Of a DNA stretch of 5,504 nt, positions 5,424 to 5,504 are shown one piece after another; positions within the stretch are counted from its first letter, which is position 1, and each line of letters opens with the position of its first letter. The position numbers and the translations under genes are program-made. Source of the stretch: Bact-19 sp038319215 (GTDB taxonomy: Bacteria > Bacteroidota > Bacteroidia > Bacteroidales > ML635J-15); assembly GCA_038319215.1 (NCBI GenBank), contig JBBQCZ010000216.1:1-5504 (forward strand). The letters are read 5' to 3'. A model generated the notes under the pieces. It did no database searches. It saw only the letters and a program-made list of their open reading frames with translations, and was not told where the DNA came from.

Positions 5424-5504
5424 CTATTTGTCAATGTCAAAATATTTTTTTGTTACAAAACCTGATTTTGGTTCACGAGTGTCTTTGTCAATATAGGAGA
5501 TTAG
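5424..5504 (-). CDS. 3' end of an unidentified gene (last 26 codons)
   Basis: The minus strand is open from the window edge to TAG at 5424-5426, encoding a mixed-charge tail that begins LISYIDKDTREPKSG and ends TKKYFDIDK. The other two minus-strand frames are interrupted here. The product is not recognised and the start lies outside the window. Support comes mainly from position: its stop is 11 bp from an attC-like site, the same arrangement as at the other two sites, so it should be the last gene of the neighbouring cassette. A 26-codon open frame alone is weak evidence. Confidence 0.5.
   Translation of the reverse strand, partial: LISYIDKDTREPKSGFVTKKYFDIDK

Noticed and set aside
5302..5496. 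Plus-strand open frame of 64 codons across the second long repeat
   Set aside because: Same repeat shadow as above; its end runs antisense through the partial minus-strand gene.

Overview
The window looks like a piece of a Bacteroidota genome (a Bacteroidales-, Flavobacteriales- or Cytophagales-type bacterium; no finer placement is possible). Grounds: AT-rich DNA, a C-terminal type IX secretion (T9SS) sorting domain, a FISUMP domain, a peptidase S74 protein, Bacteroidota-type TAnnTTTG promoter boxes and no useful Shine-Dalgarno sequences. All supported genes are on the minus strand, so the biological reading direction is from high to low coordinates.

The organising structure is an integron-like gene-cassette array. 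Three palindromic attC-like elements lie at 545-737, 1382-1465 and 5220-5412. Each sits 6-25 bp behind the stop codon of a minus-strand gene. All share the outer motif GTAACGGTTGC...GTTAC (CTAAC at one end), while the cores are either a ~192-bp type (two copies, 7 mismatches by hand alignment) or an unrelated 84-bp type. The decisive detail is that the first bases of each complete cassette are the reverse complement of the outer bases of its own attC and not of the neighbouring one: 1461-1470 with 5215-5224 (10 bp), and 733-741 with 1378-1386 (9 bp). This is what integron recombination through a circular cassette would leave.

Layout in reading direction: (1) 5504-5224, the end of an unidentified gene (stop at 5424) and its attC; (2) 5223-1386, an unusually large 3.8-kb cassette with three secreted-protein genes: a GH16 glycoside hydrolase, a peptidase S74/T9SS protein and a FISUMP protein, then a short attC; (3) 1385-549, an 837-bp cassette with a RelE/ParE-type toxin-antitoxin pair and its attC; (4) 548-1, the start of a cassette encoding a further secreted protein that runs off the window.

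The large cassette would deliver a cell-surface/secreted set: a polysaccharide-cleaving enzyme, a protein with a self-cleaving chaperone domain and a T9SS signal, and a FISUMP protein. The toxin-antitoxin cassette fits the known role of such modules in stabilising large cassette arrays. No integrase gene or attI site is inside the window, so the integron assignment rests on the recombination-site evidence.
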